A stretch of DNA of 64,000 nucleotides from Erythroxylum novogranatense (GCA_029891385.1 CM057231.1:22599300-22663299); one strand, 5' to 3'; shown: positions 1 through 11,880, numbered from the stretch's first letter. Made by a program: numbers and translations. The notes: generated by a model from the letters alone, not told the origin.

Positions 1-421
1 GCATGCTCGATCAAATGCCGTGTCTAACTGGAGAAAAAGTTCTTCGGAGGCAGCAATCTACAATTATTAATTATTTTATTTGGAAATGCCAAATATTCTG
101 CCACTTGCAACTTCCCCTTTGGCCCTCCGCAATCACAAACACCAACTCCTGATTTTTATATTGTGTTTTGAGTCTGAACAGGTTCTGAGTTCTGACCAAC
201 AACAACTCCAATTGTCTAATCAAGAAAACCTGGACCAACCACGAGTTTATTTCAAAAACTTGTTAGAATAATTATTAATTATTATTCAAACACGTAATGG
301 TGCCCATATTCCTAACTTGTTACACTCTATAAGCTTTTTGACTTTTCAATAAAACACACCGTTGAATGCAATGCATATTGTAAAAGGATCTGACTATGCA
401 GTCAGTAATTAGTGGTTATTT
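1..421. other. Unassigned AT-rich sequence
   Basis: I see no gene, RNA or recognisable repeat in this stretch. A 63-codon open frame at 80-271 has no recognisable motif and is probably chance. It is the sequence flanking the CACTA terminus at 422 and so is the oldest layer of the window; whether it is unique host DNA or an older repeat cannot be decided without a search. Confidence 0.4.
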
Positions 422-765
422 CACTACAAGAAATTTGTGATTTATCAACGGAAAAAATCGACAATAAACGAGAGAAAAGGACAAAGGCGTCGTTATTATG
501 GCCGTAGGTAAATTTAACGACGAAAATTATGTGTCCTTCTGTCGATAAAATATACCGATAGACAGATGTAACTGTCGGTAAACCATCGTTAAGATAATCG
601 CAAAGATTTCAATATTACCGATGGAAGAAAAAGAACAGTCGGTAAATACCATAAACAGTTTCTCGACGGTTTATAGTATTTCGTTAGTAATTATAATGTT
701 TTTTGCGACAGTTTTGTGTACTCCGTCGATAATTAGAAGGAAGAATTTTTTTTTTTTAAAATCCC
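422..765 (+). mobile_element. CACTA (En/Spm-type) transposon terminus, interrupted
   Basis: Begins with CACTACAAGAAA, the terminal inverted repeat typical of plant CACTA transposons. It is followed by subterminal short motifs in both orientations (variants of CCGAT and CGGTAAA around 545-730), which in this superfamily bind the transposase. The bases just before it (TTT, 419-421) could be half of a 3-bp target duplication. Only one end is present; the opposite end (ending in TTCTTGTAGTG) was not found. A copia LTR starts at 766, so the remainder probably lies beyond the right edge of the window, after the nested insertions. No transposase coding sequence is visible; it could be a MITE-like non-autonomous copy. 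Confidence 0.75.
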
Positions 766-1889
766 TGTTGGACCAATGGAGATTGACAAATTAAATCCTT
801 CTACGTTTTGATAATAATAAAACTTAAAGAATTGTTTAAGAAATAATTTCAGGTATTTGGATTAAAATGATGGTACACTAATTTTCAAAGCAGATGAAAT
901 TTAATCAAGATTGGAATATTGACTATCAAAATTAAACAATGTGAATTTCATGAGAAGATCTCGTATGAAAAATTCAAAATGAGCATCTCAACAATCAAAG
1001 ATTGAAGATTATGTAAGATCTGGCAATTGGAGCTAGAGGCTAGTCAACCATCATGTTGCAAGTCGACTATTAACAAGCAGACCTGTCAGTTGGTTAAATG
1101 GACTAGTCAACTATCATCATATTAGTCGACTATTCGAAGAGCAAAGATGAAATTTTCTTAAAAAACGTTGATACTAGTCGACTATTACTTGAAGACAACT
1201 TGACTATAATATACTAGTCGACTATTACATACCGACTAGTTGACTATCAGCTGCAGCTGAACATAATTGACTGTGTCAATTGATTTCAAACGGGAGAAAA
1301 ATCTTCATACAATGGCTAGGAGCATTCTACAACGACTAGGAGAGTTCCACAACATCTATAAACGTCTTGAAGCCTGCAAATAAAAGGATGGAACTTAAGA
1401 GGATTGATTACACAAGTCCAAAGTGAAATGTACTTGCCATAGTTCAAATTATCTTCATATTGCTCTCATTTTGCTCTTAGCATATTCTAATTGTATTCAG
1501 CTGTACTGAGCTTTACTACTTGATTTCTATCATTTTTATTATTGTGAGTTGATTGATTAGGAGAATAGTCACTTGAGAGGTAGGATTTGTGCTGGGAAAA
1601 CAAATCATTTGTAAGGTGTAGCTTGAGCCGGAAGTCAAGTTGAGTTGTAAGAGTTCACACTGAACTACAAAGTGTGTAGTAAGGAGCTTTGACAAAATCC
1701 TAAGTGGGAGCTTAGGTAGAGGATGTAGGTCTTAGCACCGAACCTCTATAAACACTGTGTTTGTGTTTCTTCTCTACTCTTTTACATTTCAATTTGCTTG
1801 TTTCTTTTGTGTGTTTTAATTCTCTATTTTGTAGCACTTTGAGAAAAGTTTAAAAGATCTATTCAACTCCCCCTTCTAGATCATTTTCA
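766..1889 (+). repeat. 5' LTR of the Sirevirus-like copia element
   Basis: A 1124-bp LTR that starts TGTTGGACCA and ends TTTTCA two bases before the primer site. The start is chosen at the TG following a poly-T/A stretch, the end at the last CA before TGGTATCAGAGC. It contains a cluster of TAGTCGACTA palindromes. The partner LTR is not in the window, so the exact start is inferred. Confidence 0.7.
1036..1250. repeat. Cluster of TAGTCGACTA-type palindromes in the copia LTR
   Basis: About seven copies of AGTCGACTA or one-base variants (for example near 1069, 1124, 1174, 1214 and 1235), irregularly spaced by 20-55 bases. TAGTCGACTA is its own reverse complement. The same motif recurs in the stretch before the env-like ORF at 18590-18975. 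Possible protein-binding sites in U3; function unknown. Confidence 0.75.
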
Positions 1890-1891
1890 AT

Positions 1892-1903
1892 TGGTATCAG
1901 AGC
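1892..1903 (+). other. Primer binding site, initiator Met-tRNA
   Basis: TGGTATCAGAGC is complementary to the 3' end of plant initiator methionine tRNA and primes minus-strand DNA synthesis. It sits two bases after the LTR end, as expected for copia elements. Confidence 0.9.
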
Positions 1904-1917
1904 AGAAAAATCCAGGG

Positions 1918-3600
1918 ATGACGCTAAATTTGATAAATAACAACATAGCGGAAGAAGGTAACACAAATAATCGCCCTCCTCTTTTTAATGGTACTAACTA
2001 TTCTTCTTGAAAAAATCTTATGAAATACCACATCATAAGTGAGGGAGTGGAGTATTGAAAGATCATAATCTTTGGTCCACACGTTCCATTGAATGAAAAT
2101 GGTGAGGTGAAGACGGAGCTAGAATATGATGACAATGATTGGAAGCAAGCCTACATCAACGCAAAAGCCATGAAGTTGATATATTGTGCTCTCACCGTTG
2201 AGGAGAGAAATCGAGTGAACTCATGTACTAGAGCTCAAGAAATGTGGGAGAGACTACACATCACTCACGAAGGAACCAACCAAGTTCGAGAAACAAAGAT
2301 TAACATGCTTCGCCATGACTATGAAATGTTTGTCATGAAGGAAGGTGAGTCTATTTCTACTATGCTTGATCGTTTTGCAGAAATTATCAATGGATTAGGC
2401 AACCTTGGAAAGCACATGACAGATAGCGAGAAGGTGAAAAAGATTCTTCGTTCGTTGCCAAAAGAATGGGACTCACAAGTCACAGCCATTGTGGAGTCTA
2501 AAGATCTCAATTGATTGGAATTCAATGCCTTGGTGGGATCACTCATAAACTATAAGATCATTCTCAAATCAAGAGGAGGAAGAGGTAAGTCACAAAAATC
2601 AATTGCTTTAAAAGCTAATGTTTCTTCTCTTGATGAAAGTGATGAAGTGTTAGACAAAGAGGAAGAAGATGAAGAACTAGCACTTTATGCTAGAAATATG
2701 AGAATGTTCAAAGGACTACTCAAGAATAGGAAGAAGGAATTACGTGGTGGAAGAAATGAAGAAAGAAAGAAGAACACTTTGGAAAGAAGGACCAAAAGCT
2801 TTGAAGAAAAGAAGAGCAATGAAGAATGTTAGAAATGTGGAAAAAGAGGACATCATGCTAGAGAATGCAAAAACTCTTCCTTTTCCTCAAAACTCCAGAA
2901 AAATGACAAGTATGACAAAGGAAAGAAGAAAGCTAGTCTTATAGCCACTTGGAGTGATGATGAGGAAGCATACCTAAGCAATGATGAGAGCAACTTGGCT
3001 CTCATGGCAAATAGCTCCTTGTCAAGTGATGATGAGGATGAGGTAATGATTATTGATGAAGATCTTAGAGATTCATTTACTGCTTTACAAATTGATTTTG
3101 AAGAAGCTATTGAAATCAACAAGAAATTGAGAAGGAAAATAAGAGATCTTGTGGCTTAAAATAATGATTTGCATGAAACTATTGATGACTTAGAATGCTA
3201 CATGGAAGATCATTCTACATGCTTTGCTGAAAAAGAAAAACTAACTAGTGAACTTGATAGACTTAGAAAAGAGTTTTCATATGTGGTTGGAAAATTTGCC
3301 AATGGAAATGAAAAATTTGAAAAGATGTTGTCTTTACAAAGATATTCAATTTCTAAACATGGTTTAGGATATGACCCCTTTGATAGAGATTGTTCATTGA
3401 TTTCTAAATTTACTAAAGATGGAAAAGTTGCTAAATGTGCTAGATGTTTAAGAGATGGTCATATAGAAATTGCATGTAAAAGTATTAGGAGATGTATTAG
3501 TTTGAAAAATATTTGGGTGATAAAAGGTACAACACTTCCTAATATGGTTTATATGACTAACTAAAATGGACCCAAAATGGCTTGGGTACCAATAAGAAAA
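1918..3600 (+). pseudogene. gag: Copia gag remnant
   Basis: Nucleocapsid/capsid part of the copia polyprotein, which packages element RNA in cytoplasmic particles. From the ATG at 1918 a single frame can be followed to 3564 through stops at 2008, 2056, 2512, 2830, 3157 and 3562. The 2089-2514 part holds a UBN2-type gag domain (MWERL, then SLPKEWDSQV). A zinc knuckle follows the stop at 2830 (KCGKRGHHARECK, its first Cys just before the stop), then an acidic stretch and a charged, probably coiled-coil stretch up to about 3340 typical of Sirevirus gag. At least three stops fit TGG-to-TGA or CAA-to-TAA decay. A frameshift near 3565-3640 separates it from the protease frame. Confidence 0.85.
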
Positions 3601-3629
3601 AAGAATGTTTCCTTTATAGATACAAGCAA

Positions 3630-4184
3630 GGAATGAAAATCCACCAAGCACATGGTACATTGATAGGGGATGCTCAAGGCATATAAGTGGAGACAAGAGC
3701 TTATTTACAAAAATCAAACCAAAGAATCAAGAATTTGTCACATTTGGAGACAACAACAAAGGTAAAGTCATTAGTGTTGGTAAAGTGGGTAAGGAACCTT
3801 TGCCTACCATTGATAATGTTTTACTTGTTGATGGCTTGAAACATAATTTGCTAAGTGTCTCTCAATTATGTGATATGAATTTTAATGTGAAATTTGAATA
3901 ATCTCATTGTATGGTTAAGAAAGATAAAAATGTTACTTTCATTGGTTTGAGACATGAAAATACATATATTGTTGATTTGCATGATGATAGTTCTTTTAAT
4001 GAAAAATGTTTGGTAACATTAGAAGAAATTGCATTTTTATGGCATAGAAAGTTAGAACATGCACCATTGCCTTTAGTTTCTAAACTTTCTAAAAATGACA
4101 TTGTAAGAGGTTTGCCTAAGACAAAATTTGTTAAAGACCACTTGTGTGAATCTTACTTGAAAGGAAAACATGTTAGAGAATCTT
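3630..4184 (+). pseudogene. pol: Copia protease / GAG-pre-integrase remnant
   Basis: Aspartic protease followed by the zinc-binding N-terminus of integrase. The active site region reads WYIDRGCSRHISGDK (3653-3697), so the catalytic D-S-G has become D-R-G, which should abolish activity. One stop lies near 3900. The pre-integrase domain (LWHRKLEHA, then HLCESYLKGKH) has the usual GH changed to EH and the second Cys of the C-x2-C pair changed to Tyr; both fit G-to-A transitions. The frame is cut after 4184 by a solo LTR and resumes at 7726 without loss of sequence. Confidence 0.85.
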
Positions 4185-4821
4185 TGCTGGACCCCAAACT
4201 TGTCTTGGAAGTTAGAAAAATTGTATGTGAAATGTTAGAAGTCATAAGGTGGAAAATTTTAGTTCAAACATGTTCACTGAGTATGCCTTGATGTTTTTGC
4301 CATAACTTTTTCTCTAGTTATCCAAATGAGATGATTCTTAATTTGGATTAAACTAGAGAAATAGGGCTACATCTTATCTGATGAAATCGAGTTCTAATGT
4401 GGTCTTGAAGAATTTCAATTTTTGTATGAAAATTGAGTACAGAATATTGTTTCAGTATAAGAGTAGTTTGGAAATATTTGGGATATAACTTTCGAATTTC
4501 TAAACCAAATTGAATGATTTCGGTGTAATTGGAAAATTTAGACAATGAGGAACATTTTTTTGGAAGGAAATATTATTAAATTCCTTCAATTTTTCCATGA
4601 TCATTAGTCAAGAAGTTAAAAGTATAAGATGTTAGGTATAAAGACAAAAGAAGGGTAAATATGAAAAGACTAGTTAATTAGGAGGTTTTGATGGATTATT
4701 TTGGAGATATTAGTATGTAAATGATTGTAGGATTTTATCATATGGTTCAATTGAAATGAAATAGTCTTGTAAGAGTATATATGTGTGAGAGCATTTTGGG
4801 AAGAACATTGAAGCATTAAGT

Positions 4822-4828
4822 TATAAGG
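4822..4828 (+). promoter_or_regulatory. Putative LTR TATA box (solo LTR 4185-7725)
   Basis: TATAAGG in the context AGTTATAAGGC, which recurs in the LTRs at 14360 and, on the other strand, at 37819-37825 and 45140-45146. It lies about 205 bases before a consensus splice donor and just upstream of a GA-rich leader. Confidence 0.5.
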
Positions 4829-4908
4829 CATCAAAGGAAGGGTAAAGGGGTCTTTGTACAATCATTAATGGCATGATTGTAATAGGAAGGTTTGTTTGGC
4901 GTTTGAAG

Positions 4909-5027
4909 AAGAGGGAAGCACGAAATTGAGAGAAGAGAAGTGAGAGAGAGAGTCGTAGAGAAAAAAGAGAAGAAGGAAAGAAGAAGAGAGAAAGAAGAAG
5001 AAAAAGAAAGGGAATCATCTTGCAAAG
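4909..5027 (+). repeat. GA-rich (polypurine) leader ending at a splice donor
   Basis: A stretch of GAA/GAGA repeats of about 100 bases with almost no pyrimidines, ending AAAG|GTAAGT at 5024-5033. Equivalent purine-rich tracts (in LTR orientation) followed by GTAAG occur at 14405-14538, 23925-24160, 37670-37760 (- strand) and 55700-55765 (- strand). Confidence 0.7.
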
Positions 5028-6093
5028 GTAAGTTTATCTTCTTTTTCTTGCTTTGTTAGAGAAAGAGTTAGAAAGAGAAAGTGTTTGTATAGAGAATGGG
5101 TGTTGGATTGGAGGAATATGATTTAAGGAACCCATTTGATTTTTTAGGGTTTCTAAACTAGGTTTTAGGTTTTCTAACCTAGATAGACTATGGGTAAGTT
5201 AGATTTGAGCTTGATTTATGTTAATTTCATTTGTTGTGATTTTGAAGTTTTAGGGATTTTGTGGAAATTGGGAGATTTCCATTTGAATTGGAATTGAATG
5301 AGAATTTTGGTTTGTTTTAGGAAAACAAAGAAACCTTATCCAAGAGCAAGAGGAAGAGAACATTGAGGTTGGAAGTCTAAGCAAAATGAGGTGGGTTTCA
5401 TGTTTATAATTGAATAATGAGCTATTAAAGCTTTTCCAAATCAAAAGAATGAAATGATTTCAATTACTTCATCAATGTGTATATATTGCTTTTCAATGAT
5501 TTTAAGATTTTGCTTATTTATGTGTATATACTAAGTGGATTGGATTTGAATTGTTATGAATGTGGAAAAATGCATTGAGATATATGATCATGTGATGCTA
5601 TTGAATTTGTGTCATGGCATTTTGATTTGAATGGAAAGAAGAAAAAGCATGAGAATATGAAATTGTGAATGATTGATTTCGAGCATGGGTATGTGCTTTT
5701 GTTTGGGCGAGAGAGGAATCGTGTCGTAGTCACATGCACGTCGACGTAAAGCCTTCTCCCGGCTACCCGCTTGTGGCCCACGAGATCCAAAAAATGGACT
5801 TGTTTCATTCACGGTGTAAACTTCGGTTTCTCCATTTTGTTCCATGGAACCCTCGAGCCATTTGTTGTGCATTGCATTTGTGAATTGTTAAGTTGATGCA
5901 TACATGATTTGCATTATTGTGAATTGGTTGAGAATTTGAAGAAATAAGAGTTTTGTGATTTTAATGCGGATTGACTATGTTTATGAAAATGTTCAATGAG
6001 AATAAACTTTTTGAACAGTTTTGCTTGTTCTTTATTATAAGCATGTTACCCACGAGCTGTAAAACTCACCCCCACTCTCTTTCCCCTATTCAG
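5028..6093 (+). other. Putative intron inside the solo LTR
   Basis: Donor AAAG|GTAAGT at 5028 and acceptor CCCTATTCAG|GT ending at 6093, 1066 bp apart, both matching plant consensus. The same arrangement is present in five other LTR families here. No transcript evidence exists in the sequence; inference only. Confidence 0.4.
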
Positions 6094-6965
6094 GTGATGA
6101 TCAAGAGATAAAGTGGAAGTGAATCAGGACATAAATTCGAATTTGCATGTTTTGTTTTATTTCGGATTAACTTATGTAAGATAAGGTTGTAGTCGCATGT
6201 TGGGTAATTATAGTTCAAACATCTTATGTATTTTGGGATTTTTTAAAATATTGTATTGTGGCTTGAAATGCCAATAAAGCTTTGTAAATTCTTAAATGGT
6301 GATGTTAATGAAATGTGAATTGGTATATGGACGATGATGATGAATGTTGAGCATGAATGGTTGATATATATATGTATATATATACACATCAGTGAGATGT
6401 TATGGAAAAGACACATAGGAATTATGAATGATGAGAGGTTGTTGGATATGAAGAGTCAAACAAATTGAGGTTGAGAGTTTGACGAATTCCAATTGGTAGT
6501 TGAATTGTTATGAATGATGTGTATAGAGGAAGTGAAGTTGGGATAAACTTCAAGTATTTCATAAGGGTTAATTTTATGAACTAACTCCAGGGAAAATCTG
6601 GAATAATCTAGATAGAACTAGATAGAGATGCCTTCTGAAAAGTTGTAACTTATCCTCTTAGCTTTCCGACGCTATCAGGTATGCAAAAATTCAGGTATCG
6701 GGGTTAATGGATATGGGCATTATAAGTGATGATGCTGCATAGGAAGTTTAAACATGACAATCATAGTGAATGATGAGAGTTTGTGTTTGTGATGAGTAAA
6801 TTGAGTTGAATTTTGAGAGTTTGATGTACCCAATTTGATAATTGAATGTTTTAAGCGTGTTATTGCATTAGAAGAAGTGAAATTGGGAAGATTATGAGTG
6901 AATATGATGTTATGTTGGATGTAGGAAGCATTGGAAAGGCTTTGGAGGGGTTTTGGGAACCCCTA

Positions 6966-7157
6966 TGTCTGTTAGGCGGACTTTAGGTCTGTTAAACGGA
7001 CCTTATCGGGTAAAAAAGGGCTCCTAAGCCAGTCTATGTCCATTAAACAGACATGGGTGTCCGTTAAACGGACTTTCGTGGCCAAAATGGACTCCCAACC
7101 CCAACAATGTACGTTAAACGAACATGAATATCCATTAAAAGGACATTCACGGGTCAG
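6966..7157. repeat. Cluster of GTCCGTTAAACGGAC-type near-palindromes
   Basis: About seven copies of GT(C/T)CGTTAAACGGAC or derivatives (for example near 6967, 6988, 7028, 7058, 7108 and 7128), spaced roughly 20-40 bases. The arms GTCCGTT and AACGGAC are complementary. It sits in the 3' half of this solo LTR and is this family's counterpart to the other palindrome clusters. Confidence 0.75.
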
Positions 7158-7725
7158 CTTCCGTAAATTGCAATTTTTGACCCTTTTAGACCTAGAATCT
7201 CAATTTGTGGTCTTCCTAAAAGTTGTAGATATCGAAGTTCTCTTTCAAATAGAATAAACATGAAACCAATTAGACATTTTTGGGAAAAGTTATGACAATT
7301 GAGCCAAGAGGTACAAAATGATTTAGGACAGAAACATGTTGGATTCTTTTGTCCATAACTTCCTTATCTGACCTCCGAATGAAGTGATTCTTGAAGTGAT
7401 AGATTCCTAAAACATATATATATCTCTCCATGAAAATTGGTGGCTTTTTGTGTTGATTTTAAAAAGTTTGATTAAAGTAAAATGAGATGTCGATTGGAAG
7501 AGCCTAACGGGGTTATGAACATACGTTGGATTTTTAAACATATCTTGAGCTGTAAAGCTCCGATTGAGATGATTCTTCCTTCAAAATGAACAATAGACAT
7601 AGAGCTTCATGTTTGGTATCAGAGAAGGAAGATAAACTAATAATAAATAAGGTGATTTTCTTGGAATACGCTCAAGTCTTATGATATTCGGAACGATTAT
7701 TGGACTTCGAAAACGGGGTCCATCA

Positions 7726-8504
7726 ATCTTTCAAACCAAAGAAAGAAATATGTACATCTAGAATACTTGAACTTGTTCATATTGATTTAATTGGACCATC
7801 TAGGCTTGCTAGTCTAAGTGGTAAATTATATGTTCTTGTTATTGTTGATGATTTTTCTAGATTCACTTGGGTGAGATTTCTTGCAAATAAAGTGATGCTT
7901 TTAACGATTTTGCTAAGTGGTGTAGGTTGGTTCAAAATGAAAAGAACTTGACAATAGTTGCTATAAGAACCGATCATGGATGAGAGTTTGATTGTGAACC
8001 ATTCGAAAGACTTTGTGTCAAATATGAAATGGAGCGCAATTTCTCATCACCAAGAACACCACAACAAAATGGTATAGTGGAAAGGAAAAATCGTTCACTT
8101 GAAGAAATGAGTAGAACAATGTTGAATGAATATATTCTTCCTAAATCTTTTTGGGCGGAGGCAATCAATACCTCTTGCTATGTCATGAATAGAGTGGATC
8201 TACAAAGAGACAAAAACAAGACACCATACGAGTTATGGAAAGGTAAGAAACCCAATATTTCATATTTTCATCCTTTTGGCTGTAAAGTATTTATTCATAA
8301 TAATGGAAAGAACAACTTAGGAAAATTTGATTCAAAATCTAATGTTGGTGTGTTTCTTGGTTATTCACTAATTAGTAAGGCATTTAGAGTCTATAATAAT
8401 AGAATTAAATGTGTTGAAGAAAGTATTCATGTTAAATTTGATGATATGATTTCACCCCCAAGAAAGGTTTGTTTTGATGATGATACAGGAAATTTAGGAA
8501 ATGG
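7726..8504 (+). pseudogene. pol: Copia integrase core remnant
   Basis: Integrase catalytic domain of the Sirevirus-like element, which joins element DNA to the chromosome. Visible: HIDLIGP (first acidic residue), VDDFSRFTWV, RTDHG-stop-EF around the second Asp, and NGIVERKNRSLEEMSR with the catalytic Glu near 8075. The C-terminal part (PYELWKGKKPNISYFHPFGC, then VGVFLGY) is open from 8029 to the insertion at 8505. A frameshift near 7890 and a stop near 7981 (GGA changed to TGA) inactivate it. The frame resumes at 12490 after the nested LTR. Confidence 0.9.
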
Positions 8505-9984
8505 TGTAACATCTCATCACTGATGGGAAGGGTAAAATGGTAATTTGGACTAGGATATGAGTGTGTGAACATATCTCAGCATGGTCATGCCTAATATGGC
8601 CTCCATATATGCATAAATTGTAATTTTTGTATATGCACATGTTTGTACATGCATTCATGACATTTCCCGGCATATGTGTTTATTGTGAAAAATGTGTTAT
8701 TTGTGCTTGAAAAATGAATATGAGTGGATTTTTGTGTGTTTTCCATTTTTGTGGAATTTTAGTAATTTTTCTGGAATTTTTTGTAATATCTTTTCGGACT
8801 GGAAAAATTTACAAGTGACAGACTGATTTGATTTCCGGTACCGAAAATGACTGTCCATTGGCACTGAAAAATTAGATATATGATTTTAGGAATTATGAAC
8901 TTTGAGCAATTGGAATTTGGAGACAAATTAGACTAGAAATTGAATTGAGATTGGAAAGGACCTAAAGAGTGTCTAAGAAGAAGACAAGTGACAAGTGGCA
9001 CATGTCACTTGCCTAGCTATTCTTAGACTTAAGGGTTATTTAAATAACCTAGGAAGTGCTTGTATTCCACGAATCTTCTCCTTAAAGCATTTAAAAATCA
9101 CTTTGAAAGCTTAGATTTTCTCTTCATCTGTAGCTTCCTCCTTTCCTTCCTCCTTTGAGTGTTTTCTTTTCCTCCCATACAAGAAGTTTTCCTTGCTACT
9201 TACTTGCTTCTCCTTTATTCACAACCAAGACCAAACTTAAACCTTGTGATGATGATGATTTATGTGTGTATTGGAATGATGGTTGTAGGTGTTGTAGTGT
9301 GGTAGAAAGTTGGAGGGATTTGAAGAATTTAAAGCTTGTAACTTGTTTAAGGTAAGAATTGTGTATTGTATTCTTTCATTTGGTAGTTAGAAGCATTTAT
9401 GGGGATTAATTGTGCATTAATTTCATAAAAATAATGGTAGGATTGTTTGGGTATAAGTGTATGGATGTGTGAGGATGAATGATGAATATGTTTTGAATTG
9501 GTTTTTGATTGGTTTTGATGTTTGAATAATGTTAGATAAGTGATAAATTCAAGTAAAAAGATGGTGTGTTGTGTGCTGCCAAATCTTGATTATGTATTCA
9601 AGTGAATGTTTAGATAAACTTGGGGCTGAATTAGAGATTAAATTGGATGCTTATTGATGTGGTATTGATGTTTGCATGAAAGGAGTAGAGTTTGGTATGA
9701 AATATGGAAAATGGAACTTGTGCACGTTTCAGGTATTTGTTTATAACTTTTGATGTGGTTATGCTATTGACCTGAGGTTTAGTTTAAATTAAACTTGATA
9801 AGTATGACTAGAATTCCTATGAAGGAAGTTCTGTCCAATTGTGGCTTGAAAAGCTTTGAATTTTGCTTGGAAGTTGAGATATGTGTGTTGGATGAATAGT
9901 ATGTGGATTTTGGTTCCATTATGGAAGACCTGAAACTTTGAGAAATTTTCTAGGATAAAGGAGACAGATTTTGTGAAATTGGTC

Positions 9985-10850
9985 TTCATGAAAGTTGAAG
10001 ATTTATTTGTTATCTTTGTAACGCCACTGAGTATGATATTTTTCGATGTGTAGATTGAAAATTATGGTCTGATAATGTTCAGGTGGTAATTCAGCCCAAA
10101 TTGTGTTTTGGTGTGCAAATGCTCTAAGTGTATAGGTTTTGTGCTTTTTGTGTTCTGATATTTATTTGGGACTGTTAAGGGTGAAATTGGCTCAAGTGAC
10201 CTTTTGGAAAGTTGTAGAGGATTGTTGTAGCTTTCTAATGAGGTATTTTATGCGAATTTTGGATGTAAGTATTGTTAGATATAAATTTGTAAAGTTTTGT
10301 TAGGGTTTAGGTGAAATGCTGATTTCATAAACCTTAACAGGACAGCCACATTCATGAGAGGATTTGACTTAGTTTGAATTGGAATTTACTGTGAAGTCCT
10401 CTTGATAATTGCAGTATATTGTCTGAGCTTTTTATTGCTATATGATATGAAATTTTTCTCCAAGGGGAGGTCGAGTTATGAATTTTGGAAGATTGGGTTA
10501 TTGTTAAGAATAATTTGGGTAGGCAGAAACTTGGTTTGAGAATTTGATTTGGTTAGAGAGGGAATTGGCTTCCAAGTTGTTCATGAAAGTTGTAGCATTT
10601 ATTTTTCTCTTTTGATTGATATAAAATTTGGAATTTTTGGCAAAGGGGATGAAAAGTTAGGATTTTGGAAAGATGTTGTACTGTTGTGGTAAATGTGTGA
10701 CTAGGCAGTGTCTTTGAGTGCATTTTTGACACTCTTAGAGGTGAAATTGGATTTTTAGCTTTGCATGAAACTTGTGGGATTTTCTGAGAACTTTCCAACA
10801 AGACTTAATTTGTGTTTTTTGGATATTTGTGTAAAAAGATAAGGTTTTTG
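9985..10850 (+). repeat. Degenerate repeats of about 180-220 bp in the solo LTR
   Basis: Successive units share the order: TTCATGAAAGTTG(T)AG, then a TTGATATAAAATTTG-like block, then GAGTTATGAATTTTGG. The last block, or its derivative, occurs near 10057, 10275, 10473, 10652 and 10836, giving spacings of roughly 180-220 bases. Similarity between units is low to moderate but the block order is kept. Confidence 0.6.
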
Positions 10851-11754
10851 AAAGAAGAGAAGGTATTTAGTGAAATTGGAAAAAAAAGGAAAAATGAATA
10901 TTTTGGAAAAAAAAGAAAAAGAAAATTGAAAATTGGGGCGGAAGCTCATGGGCGGCATTTTGGTTTATATATATATATATTATTTATTTGCTTAATTTTG
11001 GATTTATGCCTTCTTTTGGGAATTATTTTTTCATCCGACGTCCGATTGACCTGATTCTCGAGGCATCGGATTTGTATAATATTTAATTTTATTTATTTGT
11101 GAAATTGGGAATTTTTAGAGTTGAAATTGACGGTAATTGGTTAGGTCGAAGTGAGGGGATCGGGTAATGATTTTTTCGACCCGTCTTTTATTTATTATTG
11201 GACCTATAAAGGTCCAAATTGAGTGTTTTTGGTGTCTATGGGTTCCTAAGATATAGGGAAATATTTTGTGATGTGAAGTATAGAATGATATCGGGAATGT
11301 CACGAACATGCATTGTACACATCTAAATTGCTACATGTGCATTATTTAATATTTCTAATTGTGCATTTGGTAACATGTGAATATTTTGAATGTTATAGAG
11401 GCACAGTTGGAACGTCATCCCATGGACGTTGCCGAAACTTCCCGGCATTAGCTCGGAAGCTATTGGTGAGTAACCTAGATGGTTTCTCAATTATTAATTG
11501 TTTATAATTTTGCACTTATAAAACTGTGGAGAATAATGGTGGGCTTGTGCGTTTGTTTATGCCTGAATTCCGGACCGAAGGTGTCCGATGTATTGGGAGA
11601 TTATGACATAGGAGTGCTCTACTTGTGATTGTGATTTTAATGTGATTGAATGTGAACTATGTGTTGACTGTGTTAATTTGGGATCGATTATGATGTTGGC
11701 TTATTTCGACATATGCATTCCATGCATAAATGTATGATTAGTAATTGACAGTTG

Positions 11755-11880
11755 TGACCGAAGCAGCCACCGAGAGCTTTAAGCTTAACGTATTTGGGCC
11801 TCGAGCTCACAGTGTTTCAGAGCCTCAGGCTCACCGATTAATGCACCCTTATTGGGATAGTATAGGCGCTCGGTCACAAT
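11755..11880. repeat. GAGCC...GGCTC palindrome cluster
   Basis: Contains GAGCCTCAGGCTC (11819-11831; arms GAGCCT/AGGCTC around one base) and related CCTCGAGCTC and GAGAGCTTTAAGCTT inverted motifs. The same GAGCCTCAGGCTCACCG string recurs in the related 5' LTR near 29657. Confidence 0.65.

Larger units (their letters stand above)
4180..7730 (+). mobile_element. Gypsy solo LTR (3541 bp) with 5-bp target duplication
   Basis: The insert itself is 4185-7725, starting TGCTGGACCCC (decayed from TGTTGGACCCC) and ending GGGGTCCATCA. It is flanked by ATCTT on both sides (4180-4184 and 7726-7730). No primer site, polypurine tract or coding region lies inside, so it is a solo LTR left by recombination between the two LTRs of a full element. 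The ends and internal landmarks match the Tekay-like LTRs of this window: TATAAGG near 4822, a GA-rich leader, a splice-donor-like site at 5028, and an ACCCACGAGC...CTCACCCCC block near 6050. Removing it rejoins the copia pre-integrase and integrase frames. Confidence 0.9.

Noticed and set aside
80..271. 63-codon + strand open frame as a small host gene
   Set aside because: No recognisable domain, AT-rich flanks, no supporting promoter or splice context; length expected by chance.
1892..1903. TGGTATCAGAGC copies (also 30339, 42940 and 61018) as tRNA gene fragments
   Set aside because: Only 12 bases match, always next to an LTR end; these are primer binding sites.
9155..9355. 66-codon frame at the start of the solo LTR leader as an LTR-encoded peptide
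   Set aside because: It is not conserved in the related LTRs at 27404 and 32386 and runs across the putative splice donor.
10965..10982. AT dinucleotide runs (also 21337-21356, 61600-61616 and 6363-6388) as meaningful elements
   Set aside because: Short simple repeats of the kind common in AT-rich plant DNA; only the run at 27954, placed before a leader and donor, was kept as a possible TATA box.
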